From DASTPP01 sp035762175 (GTDB lineage: Bacteria > Myxococcota_A > Polyangia > Polyangiales > Polyangiaceae): 64,000 nt of DNA. The notes under the pieces are model-generated. The model made no database searches. It was not told the DNA's origin and was given only the letters and a program-made list of their open reading frames with translations. The stretch's first letter is position 1; each line of letters starts with the position of its first letter. The translations under genes were made by a program, and so were the position numbers. Of the stretch, positions 28,890-37,852 are shown one piece after another. The stretch is from assembly GCA_035762175.1 (NCBI GenBank), contig DASTPP010000374.1:124001-188000 (forward strand), given 5' to 3'.

Positions 28890-30290
28890 TCAGTAGATGC
28901 CGAACGCGTAGTAGACGCCGATGATGACGAAGACGGCGGCCGTCTTGATGAGCGTCATCGCGAAGATGTCGCCGTACGACTGGCGGTGGGTCAGGCCGGT
29001 GACGGCGAGCAGGGTGATGACGGCGCCGTTGTGCGGCAGCGTGTCCATGCCGCCGGAGGCCATCGAGGCGACGCGGTGCAGGACCTCGGCGGGGATGCCG
29101 AGCTGGTTGGCCTGCTCGAGGTAGCGCTGGCCCATGGTGGCGAGGGCGATGCTCATGCCGCCCGAGGCCGAGCCGGTGATGCCGGCGAGCGTCGTGGTGG
29201 TGATGGCCTCGTTGAGCAGGGGGTTCGAGATGGCGTCGGTCATGGCGGCGCTGATGGCCTTGAAGCCGGGCAGCGCGGCGACGACGCCGCCGAAGCCGTA
29301 CTCGGAGGCGGTGTTGAAGGCGGCGAGCATGGCGCCGCCGATGGCGAGCGTCGCGCCCTTGGCGAAGGGGCCGCGCACGCGGGAGAGGGCGGTGGCGACG
29401 ATGACGGCGATGCCGACGAGCAGGGCGCCCTCGACGGCCCAGAGGGCGATGAACTTCGAGGGGTCCATCGGGGCGACGTCCTTGACGCCGTAGGGGGCGA
29501 GGTCGATCGGGCCGGGGTAGACCTTCGGCAGCGCGCGGGTGAAGGCGAGGTTGAGCACGCCGACGAGCAGCAGGGGCAGGAAGGCGACGAGCGGGTGGAT
29601 CGATTTCTCGGCGCCCCCGGCCGCGGCGGCGTCGGGGGCCGCCGCCTCTTCGCCGTAGCCCTCGCGGCGGGCCTGGGCCTGGCGGCGGCGGTAGGTCAGG
29701 TACGCCATGCCGATGGCCAGGACGAAGACGGCGCCGAGGAAGCCGAGCTTGGGGGCGGCCCAGGTGTTCGTCTTGAAGAAGCTCGTCGGGATGATGTTCT
29801 GAATCTGCGGGGAGCCCGGCAGCGCGTCCATCGTGAAGGTGAACGAGCCGAGGGCGATCGTGCCGGGGATGAGCCGCTTCGGGATGTTGGCCGAGCGGAA
29901 GAGCTCGGCGGCGAAGGGGTAGACGGCGAAGGCGGCGACGAAGAGCGAGACGCCGCCGTAGGTGAGCAGGGCGCAGACCGTGACGACGGCGAGCATGGCG
30001 TTGCGCTCGCCGATGAGGCGGACGACGCGCTCGGTGATGGCCTTGGCGAAGCCGGAGAGCTCGATGAGCTTGCCGAAGAGCGCGCCGAGCATGAACACGG
30101 GGAAGTAGGGCTTGAGGAAGCCCGCCAGCTTCTCCATGTAGATGCCCGAGAAGTAGGGCGGCACGAGCGAGGGGTGGAAGCAGGCCACGGCGAAGAGCGC
30201 GGCGACGGGCGCGAACAGGATCACGCTGAAGCCGCGGTAGGCCACGAACATGAGGAAGCCCAGGGCCGCGAGGGTGACCAAGATGTCCAT
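28890..30290 (-). CDS. GntP-family permease
   Basis: The 466-residue inner-membrane protein has about 12 hydrophobic segments and matches the GntP/Gnt-II superfamily of organic-acid:H+ symporters, for example VCALLTYGGVSLFVAAFAVY, LPGSPQIQNIIPTSFF and ASGGMDTLPHNGAVITLLAV. A charged loop rich in Ala/Glu (about 200-230) lies mid-protein. GntP proteins import gluconate, 3-hydroxybutyrate or related acids. The neighbouring porin, CoA-transferase and ligase suggest a monocarboxylate rather than a sugar acid. Confidence 0.88.
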   Translation of the reverse strand: MDILVTLAALGFLMFVAYRGFSVILFAPVAALFAVACFHPSLVPPYFSGIYMEKLAGFLKPYFPVFMLGALFGKLIELSGFAKAITERVVRLIGERNAMLAVVTVCALLTYGGVSLFVAAFAVYPFAAELFRSANIPKRLIPGTIALGSFTFTMDALPGSPQIQNIIPTSFFKTNTWAAPKLGFLGAVFVLAIGMAYLTYRRRQAQARREGYGEEAAAPDAAAAGGAEKSIHPLVAFLPLLLVGVLNLAFTRALPKVYPGPIDLAPYGVKDVAPMDPSKFIALWAVEGALLVGIAVIVATALSRVRGPFAKGATLAIGGAMLAAFNTASEYGFGGVVAALPGFKAISAAMTDAISNPLLNEAITTTTLAGITGSASGGMSIALATMGQRYLEQANQLGIPAEVLHRVASMASGGMDTLPHNGAVITLLAVTGLTHRQSYGDIFAMTLIKTAAVFVIIGVYYAFGIY

Positions 30291-30376
30291 GGGGGGTCTC
30301 CGGGGGGGCGCGCGCGCCCCGCCTCGGGGCGAGGCGCCGCGCTCGACGCACTTCGGAGCCTCCCGCAGGGCGTTCG

Positions 30377-30400
30377 GTCAGCCAACTGACATGGGCTGAC
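30377..30400. promoter_or_regulatory. inverted-repeat operator candidate upstream of the permease gene
   Basis: GTCAGCC at 30377-30383 and GGCTGAC at 30394-30400 form a seven-base dyad with a ten-base spacer. It lies 87-110 bases upstream of the permease start, between it and the MalT-like regulator gene, a natural place for a regulator site. Its protein partner is unknown. Confidence 0.4.
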
Positions 30401-30414
30401 TTGGCGGCCCGGTG

Positions 30415-30521
30415 CCGCCCCCGAGGGACCTCGGGGGCCGCGAACGCCGGCGGAAACGTCGCTCCAAGCCCTGCCGGAGGCGGGGCTCCCGCGACGCGAG
30501 CCGCTGCGCGGGCTCGCCCGG
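30415..30521 (-). repeat. dispersed repeat, copy B, ending in a hairpin
   Basis: Read on the minus strand, this stretch matches 41-150 over most of its length, with the same core (GGGAGCCCCGCCTCCGG, CGTTTCCGC, GGCGTTCGCGGCCCCCG). Its terminal hairpin is GCCCCCGAGG with its complement after two bases; copy A has a different tip that also pairs. It lies downstream of the MalT-like regulator gene, between it and the permease gene. Confidence 0.55.
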
Positions 30522-30582
30522 GGGCGCCGTGTCAGCGGGGGTTCGGGCCGAGATCAGCGGCCGGCCGGGGCGGCGCGTCCGG

Positions 30583-33500
30583 TCACGAGGCGGTGCGCTC
30601 GCGGAGCTGGCGGACGGCGCCGGCGCCGCGGCCGGGCGGCGTGGGGGGCGGGCTCGGGCGCCCCTCGTCGTCGCGCAGCACGAGGCGCGCGACGTCGGGG
30701 GCGAGGCGCCAGCCCTGGGGCGTGGTCTCGACGACCTCGCGGCCGGGCAGCACGTCTTGAAGGACGCGGCGCAGCCGCATGATGGCGACGTGGATGGTGT
30801 TGCGGTGCCGCAGCGGGTGGTACTCGCGTCCGCCCCAGACCTCGTAGAACAGGTGCTCGGCGCTCTGCCCGCCGCCCTCGGAGGTCAGGTGCGCGAGCAG
30901 CGCGCAGAGCAGCGGGCGTCCGGTCACCTGCGGCTCGGCGCCGGGGGCGTAGATGACGTTGCGGCGCAGGTCGACGACGAGGTCGTAGCGCCGCTCGGGC
31001 GCGCCCGGGGCGCCGGGCTCGGCCGCGTGCCGCGGGGGGTGGGGGGCGGCGTCGGCCTCGGGGGGCGGGTCGAGCAGGCGGCGCAGCAGGGCGAGCCCCG
31101 GCAGCTCGAGCGCCGCGCCCGCGCCGGCCGGGCCCCGGTCGCCCGACGCGCGCCGGCCGTCGCCGCGCCGCCGCCCGAGCGCCGCGGCGATGAGCGGGGC
31201 CCAGGGCAGGGCGTAGCCGTGCTGCTCGGCGAGCTCCTGGGCGAGCATGAGCTGGGCCTCGGCCTCGCCGACCACGGCGGCGGCGTCGCCCTCGTCGCCG
31301 CCGACGTACTCGTCGTCGAGCTCGTCGCCCGCGCCGCGCCGGGCCGGGGGCTCGCGCCCGGCGCGCTCGTGCGAGAGCGCGCCGGCGAGCGCGACGAGCG
31401 CGGCGGCGCGCAGCAGCGCGGCCTGCGCCTGGGGGTGGCGGCGCCCGCGGGCCTCGTAGTACGCCTGCGCCGCCTCGGCGCGCACCCAGGCGCCGACCGC
31501 GTCGCCGCAGAGCAGGAGCACCTCGGCCGCGGCGAGCTCGAGCTCGCGCCGCCGCGCCTCGACGGCCTCGTGCCGCACGAGCGCCGCCGCCCGGTCGAGA
31601 GCGGCGCGCGCGGCCTCGACCGCGCCACACAGCCCGAGCGCGTGCGCGAAGAGCGTCTGGGCGTGCGCGCGCACCCAGGGGCGGGACGCGCCGCCCTCGG
31701 CCAGGAGCGGCGCGAGCGCCACCTCGGCGTCGCGCGGGCGCAGCGCCTGCAGGTGCGCCCGCGCCGTCAAGAGCGCGGCGTGGGGGGCCGCGCAGCGCAG
31801 CCCCGCCGAGGCCGTCTGCTGCGCGAGGGCGCGCGCGGCGGCCTGCGCACCCTCGTCGTCGCCGAGGCCGACCAGGGTGAGCCCCAGGCAGTGGGCGGCG
31901 GCGGTGGCGAGCAGCGGGTCGCCCCGCGCCGAGAGTCGCTCGTGCGCCCGGCTGAGCGCGGCGCGCGCCTCGGCGAGGTGGCCGCGGGCGTAGTGCACGA
32001 GGCCCTCGCAGAAGAGCCGCGCCGGGGTGGGCAGGGCCGAGGTCGCCGCCTCGTGCCGCTGCACGATCTTGACGAGCGCGGCCGCGCGGTCGACCTCGTC
32101 GCAGGCGCAGCGCGCGACGACCTCGAGGGCGGCGAGCTGCGCGCGCGCCGCCCCCTCGGCCCGCGCCGGCTCGGGCAGGCGCGCCGCGGCGCGCGCGGCG
32201 GCCGCCCCGGCCTCGGGGAAGCGCCCCTCGGTCAGGAACGAGAGGGCGCGCGCCCGCCCCGCGCGCGCCTCGCCGTCGCGCGCCCGCCGCCCGCCCGCCG
32301 CCCGCAGGAGCACGCGCCGCGCCTCGCGGCCCTCGCCGAGGCGCGAGCGCACGTTGGCGAGCGCGAGCGCCGCCTGCGCCCGCTCGTCCGCGTCGCGCGC
32401 CTCGGCGAGCGCCCGTTCGAGCAGCGCCGCCGCCCGCGCGGGGGCCCCGAGCCGGAGCGCGACCTGCGCCTCGACGCGCAGGTAGGCCGCGTCGCCCGCC
32501 ATCGCCGGCTCGGCCGCCGCGAGCTCGTCGAGCGCCGCGCGCGCCTCGACGACGCGGCCGTGGCGCACGAGCGTGTGCGCCGCCCGCAGCCCGATGGCCC
32601 GGCGCTGCGCGGGCAGCGCCGCCCCGAGCGCCGGCAGGAACTCGAGCGCGATGTGGTCGAGGCCGGCGCGCGCGAGCGGCCGGTGCCAGCGCTCGAGCGC
32701 CTGCCAGGCCGCGGCCGCGTCGCCCGCGGCGGCCAGGTGCCGCACCGCCTCGACCACGTCGACGGCGAGCTCGGACGAGCGCGCGGGCGGCGCCGCCTCG
32801 GCCCGGCGCAGGAGCAGCCCCGCGGCGTCGCGGCGGGCGGCCGCGAGGTCGTCGGGCGAGGCCTCGCGCAGGAGCGCCTCGCCGACCAGATCGTGCACGA
32901 TGACCACGCCGCGGTCGACGTCGACGAGGAAGCGGCGCGAGAGCTCCCACAGGGCGTCGCCGCCGCCGAGCTCGGCGGGGCCGAGCCGGCCGCGCACCAG
33001 GCGCGTCAGCAGCAGCGCGTGGCGCAGCGGCGGGTCGAGCGCGCGCAGCGACGCGACGAGCGAGTCGTCGCCCCGGCGCGGAACGTAGCGCGTGTCGGCC
33101 AGCTCGCGCCGCACGTAAAAGGGGCTGCCGCCCGAGCGGCGAAAGACCGAGGCCGGGTCGGGCGGGTCGAAGCCCAGCGTCTCGCCGAGCCCCGCCACCA
33201 TCGCCGCCACGGCCTCGTAGCCGAGCGGCTTGAGCCGGCAGACCGCCGGCGGCGGCGTGTCGGGGGGCAGCAAGAGCTCGAGCCGCGACGCGACGAAGAT
33301 GCGGCTGCGGGCGACGTGGCGGGCGAGGAAGCCGAGCGCCTCGCCGAGCGCCTCGGGCTCGAGGTTGTGGGCGTCGTCGATGAAGACGAGCGCGGGCCGC
33401 GCCTCGAGCGCCTTGGCCACCGCGCTCAGATCGTCGGCGAAGCCCGCCCCCGGCCCGGCGTCGGCCGCGCCGAGGCGCGTGCGCAAGATCGAGACGAGGT

Positions 33501-33747
33501 GGTCGCAGCGCTGCCCCGCGCGGGCCGGCAGGGCGAGGGCCGGGGCGCGGCGCAGCGCCCCGAGCGAGCGCGCCTCCTCGACCATCTTGTAGACGAACTC
33601 GCTCTTGCCGATGCCCGCGACGCCGTAGATCAAGAAGAGCGCCTCGCGCGACAGCAGCCCGCGCGCCCGCGCGAGCTCGGCCTCGCGGCCGACGAACCCG
33701 CTCACCGGGCGGGGGAAGGGAGGCGGTTCGTAGCGCAGCGTCTCCAC
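30583..33747 (-). CDS. MalT/AfsR-like ATPase transcriptional regulator (AAA + TPR + winged helix)
   Basis: The 1054-residue protein has a STAND-type ATPase module with Walker A in YGVAGIGKSEF (near 41-51) and Walker B in ALVFIDDAHN (near 120). A long run of alpha-helical, TPR-like repeats covers about 340-800. The C-terminal part (near 930-1030) looks like an OmpR/BTAD-type winged helix (AEHLFYEVWGGREYHPLRHR, NTIHVAIMRLRRVLQDVLPG). Such proteins act as ligand-triggered activators that oligomerise on DNA. It lies next to the permease gene, so it probably controls the organic-acid uptake group; this is inferred from position only. Confidence 0.8.
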   Translation of the reverse strand: METLRYEPPPFPRPVSGFVGREAELARARGLLSREALFLIYGVAGIGKSEFVYKMVEEARSLGALRRAPALALPARAGQRCDHLVSILRTRLGAADAGPGAGFADDLSAVAKALEARPALVFIDDAHNLEPEALGEALGFLARHVARSRIFVASRLELLLPPDTPPPAVCRLKPLGYEAVAAMVAGLGETLGFDPPDPASVFRRSGGSPFYVRRELADTRYVPRRGDDSLVASLRALDPPLRHALLLTRLVRGRLGPAELGGGDALWELSRRFLVDVDRGVVIVHDLVGEALLREASPDDLAAARRDAAGLLLRRAEAAPPARSSELAVDVVEAVRHLAAAGDAAAAWQALERWHRPLARAGLDHIALEFLPALGAALPAQRRAIGLRAAHTLVRHGRVVEARAALDELAAAEPAMAGDAAYLRVEAQVALRLGAPARAAALLERALAEARDADERAQAALALANVRSRLGEGREARRVLLRAAGGRRARDGEARAGRARALSFLTEGRFPEAGAAAARAAARLPEPARAEGAARAQLAALEVVARCACDEVDRAAALVKIVQRHEAATSALPTPARLFCEGLVHYARGHLAEARAALSRAHERLSARGDPLLATAAAHCLGLTLVGLGDDEGAQAAARALAQQTASAGLRCAAPHAALLTARAHLQALRPRDAEVALAPLLAEGGASRPWVRAHAQTLFAHALGLCGAVEAARAALDRAAALVRHEAVEARRRELELAAAEVLLLCGDAVGAWVRAEAAQAYYEARGRRHPQAQAALLRAAALVALAGALSHERAGREPPARRGAGDELDDEYVGGDEGDAAAVVGEAEAQLMLAQELAEQHGYALPWAPLIAAALGRRRGDGRRASGDRGPAGAGAALELPGLALLRRLLDPPPEADAAPHPPRHAAEPGAPGAPERRYDLVVDLRRNVIYAPGAEPQVTGRPLLCALLAHLTSEGGGQSAEHLFYEVWGGREYHPLRHRNTIHVAIMRLRRVLQDVLPGREVVETTPQGWRLAPDVARLVLRDDEGRPSPPPTPPGRGAGAVRQLRERTAS

Positions 33748-34167
33748 GGTGGGTGCGCCCTCGGGCGGCTCGCGCCGGGGTCGAAAGACAGCCTACGCGC
33801 TGGGGCCGACGCCCCAACGTGCAGCGAGCGGAGCGCGGACGCGATGGCCGGGCCCGACGCGAACGGGAACCGAAAGGGTCACGAAGCCTACCACGATCGG
33901 AGAGGGCTCTCATGATGCGCGCATCACGACGCGACGCGTCGCAGCGGACATCAACGCAATCGCAACCGCCCGGCTCAAGGTCTGCCGATGACAAAGGGCA
34001 AGGGCGAGGGCCGAAGCCGTCCCGACCACTGCCCCGGCGGCGCGCTCGGGCGTTCGAACGACCAGCGTAGCTGGTACGACCCGGGGCCCAAGGGCACGCC
34101 GAGAAAACGTTCCTAGCGGAAGGTCTGCGACGCGCCGGGCGCGAGCTCGAGCACGTCGGCGCGGCGC
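33748..34167. promoter_or_regulatory. intergenic region with two palindromes
   Basis: No gene is supported. TGATGCGCGCATCA at 33913-33926 and GCGACGCGTCGC at 33931-33942 are perfect palindromes four bases apart, about 165-195 bases upstream of the MalT-like regulator's start. They could be operator sites for that regulator or for another protein. The rest shows nothing recognisable. Confidence 0.35.
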
Positions 34168-35103
34168 TTAGGGCTGCGCCGAGCCCGGCGCGAGCGGCGC
34201 GTCCTCGCCGGGCCCGACGAAGGCGAGGCCGCCCACCGAGCGCTGGCCTTCGTAGCGCCACCCCGACACGAGCAGCCCGCCCTGAAAGGGCAGCATCGAC
34301 GTGAGGCGCAGCCCCTCGAGCCCGGCGACGGGCTGCTCGCGCCACGCGAGCCCGTCGGCCGAGCGCCGCAGCGAGCCCTCGCTCGTGGTGACCCAGAACT
34401 CGCCCTGCCAGGAGATGGCCCGCGCGAGGTCGGCCGAGGTGCCCGACTCGACCGCCTCGAAGCGCGTGCCGTCGGTCGAGCGCCAGAGCCGGCCGGCGTC
34501 GCCCACCGCGAGCCAGCAGCCCCCGCCCGAGGACGCCACGTCGTTGATCACGGCCGAGGCGTCGTGCAAGAGCGTCTCGAGCCGGCCCGAGCCGAGATCG
34601 AGCCGCCCGAGCGTGTGCTCGGCGACGAGCCAGCCCACCCCGTCGTCGCCGGGCACCACGCGGAAGATGCGCTCGCCGATGCCGAGTTCGACGCGCGCGA
34701 AGGTGACCCCGTCGCTCGAGCGCAAGAGCAGGCCCTCGTCGCCGCTCACCCAGATCGCCCCGGCGGCGTCGCGCGAGAGGCCGAAGAGGCAGCCGCGCGT
34801 GCGCGTCTCGATGGTCTCGAAGCCCTCGCCGCCGTCGTCCGTCCAGGCGAGGAAGCCGCCCTCGCCCGCGACCCACGCCTCGCCCTTGGACGCGGCGAGC
34901 ACCGAGCGCAGGCCGTTGGCCGGCACGTCTTCGCAGCGCGACCAGGCGCCGCCGGCGAAGCGCAGCACCGCGCTCGAGCCGCGCCCGCCGCCGGCGACCC
35001 AGAGCGCGCCGCCCGAGGCGGCGAGCGCGACGGGGCCGGGCAGCGGGCCGAGGTGCGGATCGCTCGTTCGGAGGATGAGCCGGGAGGCGGCCGGGGCGAA
35101 CAT
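34168..35103 (-). CDS. beta-propeller (BNR/Ycf48-like) protein
   Basis: The 311-residue protein is built of repeats of about 45 residues with patterns such as GEAWVAGEGGFLAWTDDGG, GAIWVSGDEGLLLRSSDGV, GCWLAVGDAGRLWRSTDGTR and GEFWVTTSEGSLRRSADGL. These are BNR/Asp-box-like blades of a six- or seven-bladed propeller. No signal peptide is clear. Relatives serve as assembly or binding proteins; no specific role can be given. It lies 73 bases downstream of the dioxygenase gene on the same strand, so it may be the last gene of that operon. Confidence 0.7.
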   Translation of the reverse strand: MFAPAASRLILRTSDPHLGPLPGPVALAASGGALWVAGGGRGSSAVLRFAGGAWSRCEDVPANGLRSVLAASKGEAWVAGEGGFLAWTDDGGEGFETIETRTRGCLFGLSRDAAGAIWVSGDEGLLLRSSDGVTFARVELGIGERIFRVVPGDDGVGWLVAEHTLGRLDLGSGRLETLLHDASAVINDVASSGGGCWLAVGDAGRLWRSTDGTRFEAVESGTSADLARAISWQGEFWVTTSEGSLRRSADGLAWREQPVAGLEGLRLTSMLPFQGGLLVSGWRYEGQRSVGGLAFVGPGEDAPLAPGSAQP

Positions 35104-35176
35104 GGCCCCCGGAAGCTATCGGCGGCGCGGACGCCGGGCAAGGCCCGACGCGCCGGGCGGCCCCGCGGCCCCGAGC

Positions 35177-36019
35177 TCAGGGGCGGATGTAGTCGGGCAC
35201 GGACGAGCCGCGCGAGCGGTTGTCGGCGTTCGGCGCGCCGAGGCCCCGGGCGTGGTCGTCGAGATCGACGACGCGGACGTCGAGGCTGAAGCGGGTCCGG
35301 CCGAGGGCGTGGCGGCGCGTCTCGTGCAAGTGCGCCCCCGAGAAGAGCAGGACGTCGCCGGCGCGGGCCGAGAAGCCCTCGGCGCGCGGGCCCTCGAGCG
35401 GCCCGGTCAGGCGCGGGTAGCGGGCCTCGAGGCCCGCGCGGGGGTCTTGCCAGCCGATCTTCAGGCTCCAGCCTTTGGCCACCCAGGCGTCGTAGTCGAA
35501 CACCTCGGAGTCGTTCGGCGCCGGCCGGTCGAACCAGTCGGGGTAGAAGACGAAGGTCTCTTCTTCGACCACGTCGTGCAGCGGCACCCACGCCACGACG
35601 AGGGCCTGCGGGTGCGCGTACCAGGTGTCGCGGTGCGCGTAGTAGACCGCCGAGGCGGCGGGGTTCTTGTGCCCCTCGTGGCCCACGACGCGCAAGCGCA
35701 CCGGGTCGATGGCCGAGCGCGCGGGGTCGAGCCCGAGCTCGGCGAGCAGGCGCCCGACGGCCGCGTGCGAGGCCGGGTCGAGGTAGAGCGAGCGGCGCAC
35801 CCCGCCGACGCGGCGGAAGAACTCGTCGGGCGGAAGCGCCGCCTGCGCGTGCCGCACGTCGCCCGCCGCGTCGCCGAGCGCCGCCCCGAGCCGCGCGAGC
35901 GCGTCGCCCGCGATGGCGCGGCTCGAGGGCGTGGGCGAGAAGTGAAAGACCGCGCCGCCGTAGAGCGCCGCCCGCAGCGCGGCGCCGGTGCCCGGGTGGT
36001 CCCGGCGAAAGAGGGTCAT
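35177..36019 (-). CDS. phytanoyl-CoA dioxygenase-like 2OG-Fe(II) oxygenase
   Basis: The 280-residue protein has a double-stranded beta-helix oxygenase pattern. YAHRDTWYAHPQ gives the iron ligands of an HxD motif, GDVLLFSGAHLHETR the distal His, and RFSLDVRVVD the Arg that would bind 2-oxoglutarate. This suits the phytanoyl-CoA dioxygenase group, which hydroxylates or otherwise oxidises small molecules. A strong ribosome-binding site (AGGAAGGA) precedes the ATG at 36019. It lies 37 bases after the methyltransferase gene and is probably the next tailoring gene of the NadR/NRPS-like operon. Confidence 0.75.
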   Translation of the reverse strand: MTLFRRDHPGTGAALRAALYGGAVFHFSPTPSSRAIAGDALARLGAALGDAAGDVRHAQAALPPDEFFRRVGGVRRSLYLDPASHAAVGRLLAELGLDPARSAIDPVRLRVVGHEGHKNPAASAVYYAHRDTWYAHPQALVVAWVPLHDVVEEETFVFYPDWFDRPAPNDSEVFDYDAWVAKGWSLKIGWQDPRAGLEARYPRLTGPLEGPRAEGFSARAGDVLLFSGAHLHETRRHALGRTRFSLDVRVVDLDDHARGLGAPNADNRSRGSSVPDYIRP

Positions 36020-36056
36020 CGTGCGTTTTCCTTCCTCGAAACGCCGGCGCGCTCGC

Positions 36057-36875
36057 TCACGCCGGCCTCGTCGCGACGGCGACGCAGCGGGGGCTGTCGA
36101 GGCCGAGCGGCGCGGACGACTCGCCGCCGAGCAGGCGCAGGTCGGCGAAGCCCGCGCCCGCGAGCATCGCCGCGAGCTCGTGCGGGTAGTAGAGGCGCAG
36201 CCGGCTCTCTTTCACCACCGGCGGGCGCCCGGCGAGGTGGTAAGCCCAGCGCTTTCGCATCACGCTCGCCCCGAGATCGATCTCGCTCTCGCGCACGAGC
36301 GTCACCTCGCCGAGCGGCGTCGCCCGCTCGGTGACGACGCGGGGCCGGAAGCCGCGCAAGACCCCCGGCACGTTCATGTAGTCGAGGGCGAAGCGCCCGC
36401 CCGGGCGCAGCGCCTCGAAGGCGCGGCGCACCATGGCCCGATCGCCCTCGTCGTCCCCCGCGTGCCCGAGGCCCGTCCACCAGTTGAAGGCCCCGTCGCA
36501 GGGCCGCGCGGGCACGTACGCGCGCGCGTCGGCCGCCTCGAGGCGGCAGCGCCCCGCGAGCCCCGCCGACTCGGCCTCGCGCCGGGCCCGCTCGACGTAG
36601 GGCGCGCAGAGGTCGACGCCCGCGACCTCGAAGCCCCGCGCGGCCAGCGGCAGCGCCAGGCTGCCGATGCCGCAGCACTGGTCGAAGAGGCGCGCCCCGG
36701 GGGCGACGCCGAGCGCGCCGAGCAAGAAGGCGAGCGTGCCCTCGAGCTCGGCCGGCTCGCGCACCAGCAGCACCTCGGCCAGGAGCTCATCGTAAAAGCC
36801 CTCGAGCCACGCCCCGCCGCGCTCGGCCGCGCCCGCCCGGGCGCCCCCGGCGGCGAGATCGTCGTTCGCGCTCAT
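36057..36875 (-). CDS. SAM-dependent class I methyltransferase
   Basis: The 272-residue enzyme has a Rossmann methyltransferase core: LFDQCCGIGSLALPLA (motif I, SAM-binding Gly loop, near residues 63-78), VAGVDLCAPYVERARRE (motif II acidic residue) and FEALRPGGRFALDYM (post-motif). The ATG at 36875 overlaps the NadR stop in an ATGA junction, so translation is coupled. Within the cluster it would methylate an intermediate; O-, N- or C-methylation cannot be told. Confidence 0.82.
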   Translation of the reverse strand: MSANDDLAAGGARAGAAERGGAWLEGFYDELLAEVLLVREPAELEGTLAFLLGALGVAPGARLFDQCCGIGSLALPLAARGFEVAGVDLCAPYVERARREAESAGLAGRCRLEAADARAYVPARPCDGAFNWWTGLGHAGDDEGDRAMVRRAFEALRPGGRFALDYMNVPGVLRGFRPRVVTERATPLGEVTLVRESEIDLGASVMRKRWAYHLAGRPPVVKESRLRLYYPHELAAMLAGAGFADLRLLGGESSAPLGLDSPRCVAVATRPA

Positions 36876-37852
36876 GCGAAGGCCCCCGGCGGGAAGATCG
36901 ACCGGACGGCGCGCTCGGCCTGCTCGAGGCGGGCGCCCCAGTCGCCCCGCACCGTGACGAAGGGCCGGCCGGCGCGCGCGAGCGCCCGCTCGCAGCGCTC
37001 GAAGAACGACCGCCGCGCGGCCGGCAGGTAGCGCACGGGGTCTTCGACCCAGGGCACGTCGACGTCGAGCAAGATCGTCAGGTCGTAGCGCCGCGCGAGC
37101 GCTTTCTCTTCGACCGCGGGCGGGCAAGCGCCGAAGAGGGCCTCGCTCCAGACGACCGTGGCGAGCGGGTCGGTGTCGCAGACGAGCAGGCGCGTCGCCT
37201 CGAGCGCGAGGGCGTCTTCGGAGGCGATCTGGCCGCGGCAGATTGGCTCCATGTCTTCGGGCCCCACCTTGCCGCCCCGGGCCTCGAGCCAGGCGCGCGC
37301 GTACTCGGGCGCCGCGACGGTGCCGAAGCGCCGGGCGAGCGCGCGCGCGAGCGTCGTCTTGCCCGTCGACTCGGGCCCGAAGATCGACACGCGCTTCGCG
37401 AAGTAAGGCCGCACGCAGCGCGGCAAGAACGCCCAGTGCCGGAAGGGGTCGTCGCGCAGGGCGGTGCCGCTGACCGGCAGCGCCTCGCGACCCGCGTCGA
37501 CCGGCACGAAGCGCGCGCCGAGCACCTCGGCCAGCTTCGGCCCGTACGCCTCGGACGCGAAGACGAGCTCGGGGCGCGCGGGCAGCACGCGCTCGAGGCT
37601 GCGGCGCCAGATCTGCCAGAAGTCGGGGTGCTCGCCGGGGTGCTGCGGGTTCTCGTCGGTCAGGTGAATGACGCGCAGATCGGGGAAGAGCTCGCGCATC
37701 CACTGGTAGCGGAGCTCGCCGGCGATGGGCTCGGCCGCGAGCGTGCCGACGACCACGCTCACGTCGTCGGCGAAGCGCCGCGCGAACTCGACCAGGTACA
37801 CGTGGCCCGCGTGGGGGGGCATGAACTTGCCGAGCACCATGCCCCGCGTCAT
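36872..37852 (-). CDS. nadR: NadR-like NMN adenylyltransferase / ribosylnicotinamide kinase
   Basis: The 326-residue protein joins a nucleotidyltransferase domain (HxGH motif PPHAGH, 12-17; ISGT-like LPVSGTALRDDP, 125-136) to a P-loop kinase domain (Walker A GPESTGKT, 159-166), the arrangement of the enzymatic part of NadR. It should make NMN from ribosylnicotinamide and NAD from NMN. The N-terminal HTH repressor domain of enteric NadR is absent. It overlaps the NRPS-like gene and the methyltransferase gene by ATGA junctions, an unusual location for NAD salvage. Confidence 0.9.
   Translation of the reverse strand: MTRGMVLGKFMPPHAGHVYLVEFARRFADDVSVVVGTLAAEPIAGELRYQWMRELFPDLRVIHLTDENPQHPGEHPDFWQIWRRSLERVLPARPELVFASEAYGPKLAEVLGARFVPVDAGREALPVSGTALRDDPFRHWAFLPRCVRPYFAKRVSIFGPESTGKTTLARALARRFGTVAAPEYARAWLEARGGKVGPEDMEPICRGQIASEDALALEATRLLVCDTDPLATVVWSEALFGACPPAVEEKALARRYDLTILLDVDVPWVEDPVRYLPAARRSFFERCERALARAGRPFVTVRGDWGARLEQAERAVRSIFPPGAFA

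Noticed and set aside
30554..34876. A 1440-codon minus-strand frame over the MalT-like regulator and the propeller gene
   Set aside because: Arg-rich low-complexity translation typical of the wrong frame in high-G+C DNA; the neighbouring frame has clear Walker motifs.
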